NCBI GenBank assembly: GCA_964349355.1
Contig: CAYGFZ010000006.1
Coordinates: 1-58,255 of the forward strand
Direction of reading: 5' to 3'
DNA: 58,255 bases
Source: JAUVXE01 sp964349355
GTDB taxonomy: Bacteria; Actinomycetota; Coriobacteriia; Anaerosomatales; SLCP01
This document shows positions 17,469 through 25,493 of the stretch, piece after piece. The notes below the pieces were generated by a model. The model did no database searches. It saw nothing but the letters and a program-made list of their open reading frames with translations, and was not told the DNA's origin. The number at the start of each line of letters is the position of its first letter. Position 1 is the stretch's first letter. Position numbers and translations under genes: made by a program.

Positions 17469-18447
17469 GAGTTCTGGCGCTGTGGAGCAATCCAGCACCG
17501 GGCCGTTCGTGCGTGTGACCGTGCTCACGGAGGCCGGCCCGGACATCGGCTACGGACACCTCGCACGTTGTGTGGGGCTCGCTGATGCGTTTCTGGTACG
17601 GGGGCTGACTCCCCGGCTGATTGTCAGAGGAGAGACTCCCGCATATCTCCTGGGAGGGCACGATGTCGAGTGCTTAGACTGGACTAGTGCTACCGCGCTC
17701 GATGTGATCGCTGGCAGCACCGATGTCATTGCAGTGGATTCCTACACGGCAAGTGCCGACGTGTGCGAACGTCTTGCGGAGGCCGTCTCGACGTGCATCT
17801 GGTTCGACGACGAGATGCGCGAGGAGTATCCCGGTGGAATCATCGTGAACGGCGCTCCGGGCGTTTCGCGTACGGCTTACGCGGAGAGACCAGACGCGAC
17901 TCTCTTGCTGGGTACGACATATCAAGTGCTACGACGTTCGTTCTGGGACACGCCCCCCAAGAAGGTGAGACCGCAGGTGGAGCGTTTGCTGGTCATGTTC
18001 GGCGGGACCGATGTCCGCGGATTGGCGGGTGCTGTCATCGCGGCGCTGGAGGCTACGCACCCTGGCATCACCATCGATGCTGTTAGAGAACCGCGAACTG
18101 CTGCCGAGATCAGGAACGCGATGCTAGAGGCCGATATCGCTATCAGCGCCGGTGGTCAGACGCTATACGAACTTGCCGCGACGGGAACGCCTACCATAGC
18201 GGTGTGTGTCGCGGAGAATCAGGACCGCCAGGCGAGGGCGTTTGCAGAGGCTGGGGTGATCAGACTCGTAGGTTCTTGGAGCGAGCCCGACATCGTTGAG
18301 AAGCTGACCGTCTCGGTCGAAGCCATGGGGCCAGCAGGAGTGAGGCACGGGATGTCGAGCGCCGGACAGGAACTTGTGGATGGTCGTGGGGCACTGCGCG
18401 TTGCGCAGGCGGCAGTCGACCATGCTAGGAGGGTGCAGGCTGAATGA
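17461..18447 (+). CDS. pseG: UDP-sugar hydrolase of pseudaminate synthesis, PseG
   Basis: A 328-residue GT-B-like hydrolase that removes UDP from the acylated altrosamine, freeing the sugar for PseI. The N-terminal GYGHLARCVGLADA (His33, the expected catalytic base) and C-terminal AISAGGQTLYELAATGTP identify PseG. ATG 17461 overlaps pseC by 8 nt. Only the hydrolase domain is present; no acetyltransferase (PseH) domain is fused. It overlaps the next gene by 4 nt (ATGA). Confidence 0.92.
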   Translation: MPKSSGAVEQSSTGPFVRVTVLTEAGPDIGYGHLARCVGLADAFLVRGLTPRLIVRGETPAYLLGGHDVECLDWTSATALDVIAGSTDVIAVDSYTASADVCERLAEAVSTCIWFDDEMREEYPGGIIVNGAPGVSRTAYAERPDATLLLGTTYQVLRRSFWDTPPKKVRPQVERLLVMFGGTDVRGLAGAVIAALEATHPGITIDAVREPRTAAEIRNAMLEADIAISAGGQTLYELAATGTPTIAVCVAENQDRQARAFAEAGVIRLVGSWSEPDIVEKLTVSVEAMGPAGVRHGMSSAGQELVDGRGALRVAQAAVDHARRVQAE

Positions 18448-19028
18448 AGGTTCTCTGGCTCGGCCCGTTAAGGGGGGGCATCGAGGAGTGTCTGCATCAT
18501 CATGATGACGAGTTTGAGCGTCTCGAGGAGCCGCTGCACGCCGGTCATCCCGCACTACTGAGCGCAGACTTCCTCCTAAGTTACGGATACCGTCATATCA
18601 TTCCGGAGGCAGTACTCGAGCCATTCGGGGTGCGAGCGGTGAACTTGCACATCGCGTACTTGCCGTGGAATCGAGGAGCGGATCCGAACTTATGGAGCTT
18701 CCTCGAGGACACACCCAAGGGCGTGACGATTCACCTGCTTGATGCGGGCATCGACACAGGACCGATTCTGATGCAGCGCGAGATTGTCGTTCTCGAAGGC
18801 GATACACTACGGACAACATACGATCGTCTTAGTCACACGATAGAAGAGTTGTTCTGCGAGTCGTGGCCCGCTTTGCGAGCGGGAGCCATTACGCCGATTT
18901 CCCAGGAGCATGATGAAGGCAGCATGCATCTCAGCGCAGACAAGACACGATACGAACAGTTGCTGGTCGAGGGCTGGGATACACCAGTAGACAAGCTCGT
19001 TGGCCGGGCGCTCAGGGGACGTGGCTAA
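18444..19028 (+). CDS. Formyltransferase in place of PseH
   Basis: A 194-residue protein of the formyl-tetrahydrofolate-dependent formyltransferase fold. The catalytic triad is visible as Asn67 and His69 (NLHIAYLPWNRGADP) and Asp104 (DTG). Methionyl-tRNA formyltransferase is about 310 residues with a C-terminal OB domain, absent here, so this is a sugar-type formyltransferase. Overlap with pseG and adjacency to pseI place it in the pseudaminate pathway exactly where the acetyltransferase PseH is missing. I infer that it formylates N4 of the altrosamine, which becomes N7 of pseudaminic acid. N-formylated Pse is known in some bacterial glycans. No formyl donor test is possible from sequence. 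Confidence 0.85.
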   Translation: MKVLWLGPLRGGIEECLHHHDDEFERLEEPLHAGHPALLSADFLLSYGYRHIIPEAVLEPFGVRAVNLHIAYLPWNRGADPNLWSFLEDTPKGVTIHLLDAGIDTGPILMQREIVVLEGDTLRTTYDRLSHTIEELFCESWPALRAGAITPISQEHDEGSMHLSADKTRYEQLLVEGWDTPVDKLVGRALRGRG

Positions 19029-20087
19029 GTGACGGATTCAGGTATTCGCATAGCAGGCCGTTTGATCGACGTTGACCACCCGCCGTTCGTCATCGCCGAG
19101 ATGTCCGGCAACCACAACCACTCACTTGACCGGGCGCTCGCGATCATCGACGCGGCCGCAGATGCCGGCGCACACGCCATCAAGCTCCAGACGTACACCG
19201 CCGACACCATCACTCTCGACATTGACCACGGCGAGTTCGTCATCGACGATCCCGGTTCGCTCTGGGCGGGACGTACGCTCCACGACCTCTACGACGAGGC
19301 CCACACCCCGTGGGAGTGGCACAAGGCGCTCTTCACTCGTGCGCGCGACCGAGGATTGATCGCGTTTTCGACGCCGTTCGATGAGACCGCGGTCGACTTC
19401 CTCGAGGAGCTCGAGGTACCTTGCTACAAGATCGCGTCGTTTGAGAACGTGCACATCCCGCTCATTCTCAAGGTCGCTGCAACCGGCAAGCTGATCATCA
19501 TGTCGACCGGCATGGCCACTGGTGACGAGCTCGCTGAGTCAGTTGATGCTGCACGTAGCGCCGGGTGCACCGACCTCGTGTTACTCAAGTGCACGAGCAC
19601 GTATCCGGCGACACCTGCGAACAGCAACCTCGCGACGATCCCCGACATGCGCGAGCGGTTTGGCTGCGAGGTGGGGCTTTCGGACCACACACTCGGCACG
19701 GCTGTCTCGGTCGCGGCGGTCGCGCTGGGGGCGACCGTCATCGAGAAGCACTTCACACTGAGTCGGGCCGAGGGCGGCGTGGATGCCGCGTTCTCCATGG
19801 AGCCCGACGAGTTGCGCGCACTCGTGGCAGACACCGAGAGTGCGTGGCAGGCGCTCGGGCGGGTCTCCTATGGCCCCACGGAAGCAGAGAAGCCTTCACT
19901 GCAGTTCCGCCGCTCTCTGTACGTCGCCGAGGACATGCGTGCGGGTGAGGCCTTCACGTCGGCCAGCTTGCGCGTCGTGCGACCAGGGCTCGGTCTGCCG
20001 CCCAAACACTACGACGAGCTGCTCGGCAGAAGCGTTGCCCGCGACGTGCGCAAAGGCACGCCGGTGAGCTGGGATCTCATCCAGTGA
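19029..20087 (+). CDS. pseI: Pseudaminic acid synthase, PseI
   Basis: A 352-residue NeuB-family enzyme that condenses phosphoenolpyruvate with the 6-deoxy-altrose derivative to form pseudaminic acid. The TIM-barrel N-terminal part shows PPFVIAEMSGNHNHSLDRA and KLQTYTADTITL, and later STPFDETAVDFLEEL and GLSDHTLG. The C-terminal SAF antifreeze-like domain runs from about residue 290 (RRSLYVAEDMRAGE). The MSGNHN wording favours PseI over NeuB and LegI. It starts with GTG immediately after the formyltransferase stop. Confidence 0.95.
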   Translation: MTDSGIRIAGRLIDVDHPPFVIAEMSGNHNHSLDRALAIIDAAADAGAHAIKLQTYTADTITLDIDHGEFVIDDPGSLWAGRTLHDLYDEAHTPWEWHKALFTRARDRGLIAFSTPFDETAVDFLEELEVPCYKIASFENVHIPLILKVAATGKLIIMSTGMATGDELAESVDAARSAGCTDLVLLKCTSTYPATPANSNLATIPDMRERFGCEVGLSDHTLGTAVSVAAVALGATVIEKHFTLSRAEGGVDAAFSMEPDELRALVADTESAWQALGRVSYGPTEAEKPSLQFRRSLYVAEDMRAGEAFTSASLRVVRPGLGLPPKHYDELLGRSVARDVRKGTPVSWDLIQ

Positions 20088-20833
20088 GCGCGATGGCAGG
20101 ACATCCGCGTACCGTGATCATCGCCCAGGCGCGAATGGGCTCCACTCGCCTGCCTGGCAAGGTGATGATGGACATCTGCGGCAAGCCGATGGTCGACCGT
20201 GTGATCGAGCGCGCGCAGCGAAGCCAACTCGCCGATGCGCTCGTAGTTGCCATACCGGATATGCCCGAAGACGACGTGCTCGCCGAGTACCTTGCGGGTC
20301 TCGGGGCCACCGTCGTCCGCGGTAGTGCGGATGACGTGCTCGCTCGCTACGTGAGGGCGGCAGAGGCGACTACCGCCGAGTCGATTGTGCGTATCACGTG
20401 CGACTGTCCGCTCATCGACCCGGAGATCATCGACCTCGTGATTGCGGCGTTCCACGAGAGCGGGGTCGACTACTGCTCGAACACGCTCGAACGCACGTAT
20501 CCTATCGGCATGGACACGGAAGTTTTCTCGCGAGAGGCGCTCGACAGAGCGCATGCCGAGGCGACGCTGCCGCACGAGCGCGAACATGTGACGCCGTACC
20601 TGTACCAGCATCCGGAGCTGTTCAAGTTGCATAACGTCGAGGCGCCGGAGGGCCTGCGGCACCCAGAGTTGCGGCTGACGGTGGACGAACAGGCGGACTT
20701 GGAGATGGTCAACGGCGTTTGCGCGAGGGTACCCAGCCCCGTGCGACTGCAGGACGTGGTTCGCGCTGTCTTGGCGTACCCGGAATTGAGGCGGCTGAAC
20801 GAGGACGTAAGACACAGGTACATAGATCGCTGA
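20084..20833 (+). CDS. pseF: Pseudaminic acid cytidylyltransferase, PseF (SpsF-type)
   Basis: A 249-residue nucleotidyltransferase that activates pseudaminic acid with CTP. IIAQARMGSTRLPGKVM near residue 12 and RITCDCPLIDPEIID are the CMP-sugar synthetase signatures in the SpsF/PseF subtype. GTG 20084 overlaps the pseI stop (GTGA). It is the last gene of the pse unit before the IS630 insertion. SpsF-like proteins are sometimes named only as spore-coat glycan proteins; the operon decides for PseF. Confidence 0.88.
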   Translation: MSAMAGHPRTVIIAQARMGSTRLPGKVMMDICGKPMVDRVIERAQRSQLADALVVAIPDMPEDDVLAEYLAGLGATVVRGSADDVLARYVRAAEATTAESIVRITCDCPLIDPEIIDLVIAAFHESGVDYCSNTLERTYPIGMDTEVFSREALDRAHAEATLPHEREHVTPYLYQHPELFKLHNVEAPEGLRHPELRLTVDEQADLEMVNGVCARVPSPVRLQDVVRAVLAYPELRRLNEDVRHRYIDR

Positions 20834-21330
20834 TGGTCTTTCGTCACCAGGAGTCACCCCCAGGTCGCATAAGGCTGCAAGGGGAACAGCTGCGTTGCGT
20901 GGGGGGCGCTCCGCTTTTGAGAGTGGCAGCTGTGGGCGAGATGGAGACGGTGATGGCCAACCGAAACCGTACCATGAGTGAAGAGCGTCGGTGCGCCCGG
21001 GGGCACCCAATCCAGCCTTCCGGCTCTGGTGCAACCGATCTCGGCTCCGTCCAATACCGCGAGTTGGTTCCTGAATGAGAAGGTGCAGCCAAGAGTTGGA
21101 GGATGGCTGCTGGAGTTTGAGTCACAATGGCGGATTTCGTGGCACTCGCTGTCGACTGGGGCTGCACCACAGGCATGCAGGCGTTCTGTCGAAGCCAGAC
21201 GTTCATTTCGGATCATGAGCGCCTGTTTTCCGTCATGTTCAGGCCAGACTGCGGGCTCGTCGTTCACAAGCACGAGTCCGTTGACCTGAGTCCCGCGGCA
21301 GTGGCTGCCGGTCGCGAGCTGGAGGCATGC
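20834..21330 (+). other. 500-bp stretch with no supportable gene, left of the IS
   Basis: Several short open frames exist: about 81 codons from 20833, and 68 codons at 21127-21333 ending in VVHKHESVDLSPAAVAAGRE. None has a good ribosome binding site or a fold that I recognise. It may be the decayed remnant of a gene between pseF and the next transferase, later hit by the IS. Confidence 0.4.
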
Positions 21331-22449
21331 TAGTACTTAGAGGCACAAGTCCGCGTACTTCGGCTTGGGCATCGCCTGGCGGACCTCGGTCTTGCGCCAT
21401 TCGAACGGATGAGCGTCCTCATTGTAGGCGGCCACGAACGCATCGATCGCGTCGCGCACCTCCCCCGGGGAGGTGAAGCTTGCGCCCTTGAGCGCGGCTC
21501 TGGAAAGGATCGAGAACCAGACCTCGATCTGGTTGAGCCAGCTCGCATGTGTGGGCGTGTAGTGGAAGTGCACGTTCCTGTGCCGGGCAAGCCACATATC
21601 GCGCTTGGGTTTGTGCGGTTTGAGGTTGTCCAAGATCACGTGGATCTCCTGGTCGGGATACTCGGCGAGAACCCCGTTCATGAAGTCGAGGAACTCCGCT
21701 CGGCGGCGGCGGTTGTAGTGGCCGGCCTTGACCATGCCCGTCGCCACGGTGAGCGCCGCGAACAGTGTCGTGGTGCCGTGTCGCTTGTACTCGTGGGAAA
21801 AGCCGGTCAAAGCTCGCCCGTCGGGAAGCTTGAGCCATCCCTGGGCCCGCTCGAGCGCCTGGATGTGGGGCTTCTCGTCTACGCAGATGACAACGGCGTT
21901 GTCGGGGGGATGAAGGTACAGGCCCACGACGTCGGCGGCTTTCTCGGAGAACTGGGGATCGGTGGACACGCACCAGCTGCGGCGGCGCTGCAGCGAGATA
22001 CCGTGGACGCGCAGGATGCGCCATACCTGCGAGGCCGACACGTCTCCCAAGGCCGAAGCGATCAGAGAACCGTTCCACTGTGCGTATCCGGCCGGCGGCG
22101 GCGTGTCCAGCATGCCCAAGACCCGCTTCTCGGTCTCGCGCGTATAGGTCGGCGGCTTGCCTGAGCGCGGCTTGTCGCACAACCCCGCCGGTCCGGCTTT
22201 CGCGAAACGCCCGCGCCACTTGCTGACGGTGGCCGCTCGCAGTTCCAGACGCTCGGCCACCTGCTTGTTCGTGGATCCGGCCGCAAGCTGTAGGATGATA
22301 CGGGCGCGGGTCACGAGCCGCTGTTCGGTAGTCGTGGCACGTGTCCAGGCCAGAAGCGTCTCTCTGTCTTGCGCGCTGATCTGCAACATGATCCCACCTC
22401 CTGCGGACCATGTTAGCAGAAATACGCTCAGTTATGGAAGTAAGTACTA
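21331..22449 (-). mobile_element. IS630-family insertion sequence with TA target duplication
   Basis: The element spans about 21333-22447 (1115 bp) and is flanked by TA on both sides (21331-21332 and 22448-22449), as expected for IS630/Tc1-type insertion. The tips are GTACTTA at the left and TAAGTAC at the right; with flanks this reads CTAGTACTTA facing TAAGTACTAG. Inward the terminal repeats match only in part. One intact transposase gene fills it. It separates the pse genes from the GT29-like gene and is oriented against them. Confidence 0.85.
21337..22389 (-). CDS. IS630-family DDE transposase
   Basis: A 350-residue, apparently intact transposase. Residues 1-110 hold a helix-turn-helix region (STNKQVAERLELRAATVSKWRGRF) and a winged-helix part. 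The DDE triad is visible as Asp in VICVDEKPHI, Asp in HVILDNLKPHK and Glu in WLNQIEVWF, with the family-typical YTPTHASWLNQIE. It is full length without frameshift, so the element could be active if a second copy exists. It occupies nearly all of the IS. Confidence 0.95.
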   Translation of the reverse strand: MLQISAQDRETLLAWTRATTTEQRLVTRARIILQLAAGSTNKQVAERLELRAATVSKWRGRFAKAGPAGLCDKPRSGKPPTYTRETEKRVLGMLDTPPPAGYAQWNGSLIASALGDVSASQVWRILRVHGISLQRRRSWCVSTDPQFSEKAADVVGLYLHPPDNAVVICVDEKPHIQALERAQGWLKLPDGRALTGFSHEYKRHGTTTLFAALTVATGMVKAGHYNRRRRAEFLDFMNGVLAEYPDQEIHVILDNLKPHKPKRDMWLARHRNVHFHYTPTHASWLNQIEVWFSILSRAALKGASFTSPGEVRDAIDAFVAAYNEDAHPFEWRKTEVRQAMPKPKYADLCL

Positions 22450-22459
22450 GCGGTACTCG

Positions 22460-23974
22460 ATGTACATTTTGGGCTTCGGACTGGGGCACCCCGGCATGTA
22501 CTGCGCATCAGACCGCGTTGGGGTACTCTGTGGGCGCTTGCTCAACGTCACACAGTCGGGAACCGTAGTGAGACAGGAAGTCAGAGAATTCATCAAACCT
22601 TTTGTTCCAGCACCTATTCGTTTGCGAGTGCGGCGCATCGTGGGTCGCATGCGCAGTACGCCGACCAGACCGGTGCTTCCTCCCATGCAGCGGGCCGATG
22701 CTCACCTGGAGTCTCTGCAGTATGCACGACGGAGAACACTGGGTCGCAGCGGGGTCACGCGATTCTCCCTGAGACCGGTGCATCGCTTCTTCAATGTCAT
22801 TGGGGTTCCCGCGCAGGCTCTCCCAGGGGAATGGTGGTCGCACCTGCTCTTCGAAAGAGCATCCATCCAGGCGTACTCGGCTAACGGCGATCCGAAGTTC
22901 ATTGAGTGCACGAAGGCTCTAGATCCGCAGCTCATGGGAGCTCTCGAGTGGCTCGAAGTCTACTTGTTGCTGCTGCGAGTCGGTTTATATCACTCGGCAA
23001 ATGTAGTTCGAGATCATGCAAGGACGCGTGCGCTGTCTGTCGACATAACCCAATGCACACCTACGGAGGGGAAGCTCTATCTTGCTGCGGCACTCGAACT
23101 CAGGCAGTACGAGAAGGTGGAAGATGCGTGTCTGGCCCTCGAGGAAGAGGGCGCGGAGACCGAACTCGTAGCCACATCCAGGTTCCTCATGGCTTTGTAC
23201 CAAGGAGCGGTCGGCTCAGCGGTCCCACGCACTGACGAGGATCTCCTTTACCGCGAATATGTCGCCAGTCGCTCGGTGGCTGTGGTCGGTCCAGCGCCAG
23301 CCGGAGCTTGCTCCGCGGACGAAATCGACTCACATGACCGCGTCGTGAGGCTCAACTTTGGCGAGAGCGGGAAAGGGTGCGATCCGTGTTCTCGCGGCCT
23401 GCGCTCTGACGTCACGTACTTCAATCACGAGTTTGCACGGCGCCTGTTCGAGGCAGGCATGCCAATCCCGGAAGAGCTCAAGTGGGTCGTGTTCAGGGGA
23501 CCGTCGTGGAAGACCAAGTACTCTGCAGCCTTCGGACGGGCGCACGTTACGGCGCGCGGCTTCGATGTGAGCCCGAACATGTGCCTGTTCAACGGCGATT
23601 TCAATGCGATCCCGAACGTCGTATTGGACTTGCTGAGATTCGACTCGTATTCGGTGAAGGTCTTCCATGCCGATCTGATGCTGACGGTGCAGCGATTCGC
23701 TGGTTACCACTGGTGGGCCGATTGCTCCTTCGACCAAGGTGTCGACGAGCAGATTCGGCTGATTGAGAACTACCTCAGGAGCTTCGTCTTTCACGACCCC
23801 GTGACTCAGTATGTCCTGCTCTCCAATCTGTGGGAAGCTGGCAGAGTAGTCGGCGATGAGCGCTTCACCGAGGTTATGCGTCTCGGATGCGAGGAGTACA
23901 TGCGCCAGATGCAGACAGTGTACGGTGAGCCCTTCAACGCATATCTCTGGCGCAAGGTGGCCGACGAGCGTTGA
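22460..23974 (+). CDS. GT29 sialyltransferase-like protein, candidate pseudaminyltransferase
   Basis: A 504-residue protein. Residues 271-300 read SVAVVGPAP then EIDSHDRVVRLN, closely resembling sialylmotif L of GT29 sialyltransferases (VVGN...EIDSHD.V.RMN), which binds the CMP donor. The rest of the C-terminal half (TYFNHEF, FNAIPNVVLDLLRF, HDPVTQYVLLSNL) fits a compact transferase domain. The N-terminal about 265 residues are unknown and mostly helical. Its place after the CMP-pseudaminate genes suggests that it transfers Pse. The start is uncertain: ATG 22460 is 11 bp from the IS edge and lacks a ribosome site; GTG 22568 is an in-frame alternative. Confidence 0.7.
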   Translation: MYILGFGLGHPGMYCASDRVGVLCGRLLNVTQSGTVVRQEVREFIKPFVPAPIRLRVRRIVGRMRSTPTRPVLPPMQRADAHLESLQYARRRTLGRSGVTRFSLRPVHRFFNVIGVPAQALPGEWWSHLLFERASIQAYSANGDPKFIECTKALDPQLMGALEWLEVYLLLLRVGLYHSANVVRDHARTRALSVDITQCTPTEGKLYLAAALELRQYEKVEDACLALEEEGAETELVATSRFLMALYQGAVGSAVPRTDEDLLYREYVASRSVAVVGPAPAGACSADEIDSHDRVVRLNFGESGKGCDPCSRGLRSDVTYFNHEFARRLFEAGMPIPEELKWVVFRGPSWKTKYSAAFGRAHVTARGFDVSPNMCLFNGDFNAIPNVVLDLLRFDSYSVKVFHADLMLTVQRFAGYHWWADCSFDQGVDEQIRLIENYLRSFVFHDPVTQYVLLSNLWEAGRVVGDERFTEVMRLGCEEYMRQMQTVYGEPFNAYLWRKVADER

Positions 23975-24036
23975 GGTAGCCGTCGCCAGAATGGGAGGAG
24001 TGCCCACTGACCCCGGGGCGATCTCGTGCGGCCTGG

Positions 24037-25362
24037 ATGCCAGTGTTCGTGACAATCAACACAGGTTGTGTATTGGTGCGCCGGCGAGCCAGCGGCTTGG
24101 CTGCACCCAGTGAGTACTGGCTGGCCGATTGTCTGAGACGTGGTGAGGAGCCCGAATTGTCGCTATCGCAGGAACATGTGACGGTGCTCGCACAGCGCTT
24201 CGAGGCCGAGCAGTCCGACCTTGACGCACTGTGTGCTGTTCGACCACTGTGCACGCCAGAAATCTGGGTGCACAACGACTACTACGGCACTGCAGCCATG
24301 TTGAAGTTGTACGCCGGAGTCGCTCCCGAGAGCTCACTTCGGGCAGTCGTGCCTCATGGGGTGGTCTTCAATGACGACTACCTCGCGGAGGCCGAGCGTG
24401 AATCAATGCTGCCGTCTGTGCTCGCTTTCCCGCCGTACAGACAGGAGCTATATCGGAAGGCATGCATGCTCGTTGTCCCGTCCGCTTCGCCTTTCGTGTA
24501 CGCCGATCGCTTACTGAGCATCGAGTGCGATCGGCGGGGTACCATCTTCTTTCCCGCGCACTCTCTTCCCGGTATTGCAGTCGAGATGGATCTTGAAGCT
24601 CTCGCCGAGGCTTTGCTGGAACTGCCCTCCCACATGAAGCCCGTTTCGGTGATGGTCTATTGGCATGACTATCTGCTCGGCAAGCATCAGCCCTTCGTTC
24701 GGCGGGGTCTCAGAGTGGTCTCCGCGGGGAACATCAACGACCCCGACTTCCTGTTGCGTCAGGTGTACCTGCTCAAGCGCCATCGCTATGCACTGAGCAA
24801 CGAGGTCGGATCTCACGTCTTCTACTGTGTCCAAGCGGGCTGTGTGTTTTCGATAATCGGACAGCCGTGCACCTACACTGGCGATGACGAAGATATGCAG
24901 CTGAAGGCCCCTGCGCTCTCCGCGGGGCGGAGGCAGGCGACAGAGGACGTCAGGAGGCTCTTCTCCGCAGGGGTGACGAACGTTACGCCTGAACAGCGTG
25001 CAGCTGTGGACTACTACTTGGGGGTTCGGTATGCGCGCGAGCCTGACGAGCTAGCGAGACTCATGCGCTGGCTCGAGCATGTCGATCGAGTGGGTCAGTT
25101 CGCTCTGTGGCTCCCCGACAGACGTCGGTTCGATGTGGAGAAGATGCGTCTACCCTTGCTCTCACAGGCGTTGAGGCGATTCCGTGTGCGGGCGGTAGAG
25201 GCACGCATGCGTGACATTGAACTGCCCGCCCGCCGGGCCCTCTCCGGGGCAATAGCATTACTGAGGAGGGTGTTTTCATTCCTCAAGAACGTGCGCCTCA
25301 GGCGCTCGAACAGCCTGCCCGAGGATGAGGGTGCTTCAGGCATTCAAGATATCGAGGAGTAG
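24037..25362 (+). CDS. Transferase-like protein of unrecognised family, copy 1
   Basis: A 441-residue cytoplasmic-looking protein, more than half identical over about 230 residues to the protein at 36762-37913. Shared blocks are NDYYG, AVVPHG, VPSASPFVYA, FPAHSLPG, VYWHDYLL, VVSAG...DPDFLLR and SN.VGSH.FY.  The last pattern (Asn, Gly, Ser/Thr-His, Phe-Tyr before a Gly) resembles the donor-site region of GT-B-fold transferases. The C-terminal about 90 residues are basic, perhaps membrane-binding. It directly follows the GT29-like gene, so a role in glycan assembly is likely. GTG 24178 would match the start of its paralog; ATG 24037 is the longer choice. No family name can be given with confidence. 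Confidence 0.65.
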   Translation: MPVFVTINTGCVLVRRRASGLAAPSEYWLADCLRRGEEPELSLSQEHVTVLAQRFEAEQSDLDALCAVRPLCTPEIWVHNDYYGTAAMLKLYAGVAPESSLRAVVPHGVVFNDDYLAEAERESMLPSVLAFPPYRQELYRKACMLVVPSASPFVYADRLLSIECDRRGTIFFPAHSLPGIAVEMDLEALAEALLELPSHMKPVSVMVYWHDYLLGKHQPFVRRGLRVVSAGNINDPDFLLRQVYLLKRHRYALSNEVGSHVFYCVQAGCVFSIIGQPCTYTGDDEDMQLKAPALSAGRRQATEDVRRLFSAGVTNVTPEQRAAVDYYLGVRYAREPDELARLMRWLEHVDRVGQFALWLPDRRRFDVEKMRLPLLSQALRRFRVRAVEARMRDIELPARRALSGAIALLRRVFSFLKNVRLRRSNSLPEDEGASGIQDIEE

Positions 25363-25439
25363 CTGGCGCACGTGCTCGACGGAGACATCGAACGGCGAGT
25401 CCGGGAGGGGTCAGGCTGCTGATGATGCGCGGCGGTGTA

Positions 25440-25448
25440 TGCTATGAT
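25440..25448 (+). promoter_or_regulatory. Candidate extended -10 promoter before rmlB
   Basis: TGCTATGAT (extended -10 form TGn-TATGAT) lies in the 131-bp gap between the unknown transferase and rmlB, 46 bp before the start. No clear -35. A similar TGCTAGAAT stands before the LegB-like gene at 33838. Confidence 0.4.
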
Positions 25449-25493
25449 TGCGCAGTTCTGACCACCAGCGATGAGGCACGGTGAGCCCCTTCT

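Noticed and set aside
18444..19028. Methionyl-tRNA formyltransferase
   Set aside because: Far too short, lacks the C-terminal OB domain, and is embedded in the pse operon.
21127..21333. 68-codon frame ending at the left edge of the IS
   Set aside because: Ends in a stop at the IS target site and does not continue beyond the right edge, so not clearly a gene split by the IS; no family recognised.
21419..22489. Long minus-strand open frames (356 codons and others) across the IS and into its flank
   Set aside because: Out-of-frame shadows of the transposase; their translations are Arg/Pro-rich and lack family motifs.
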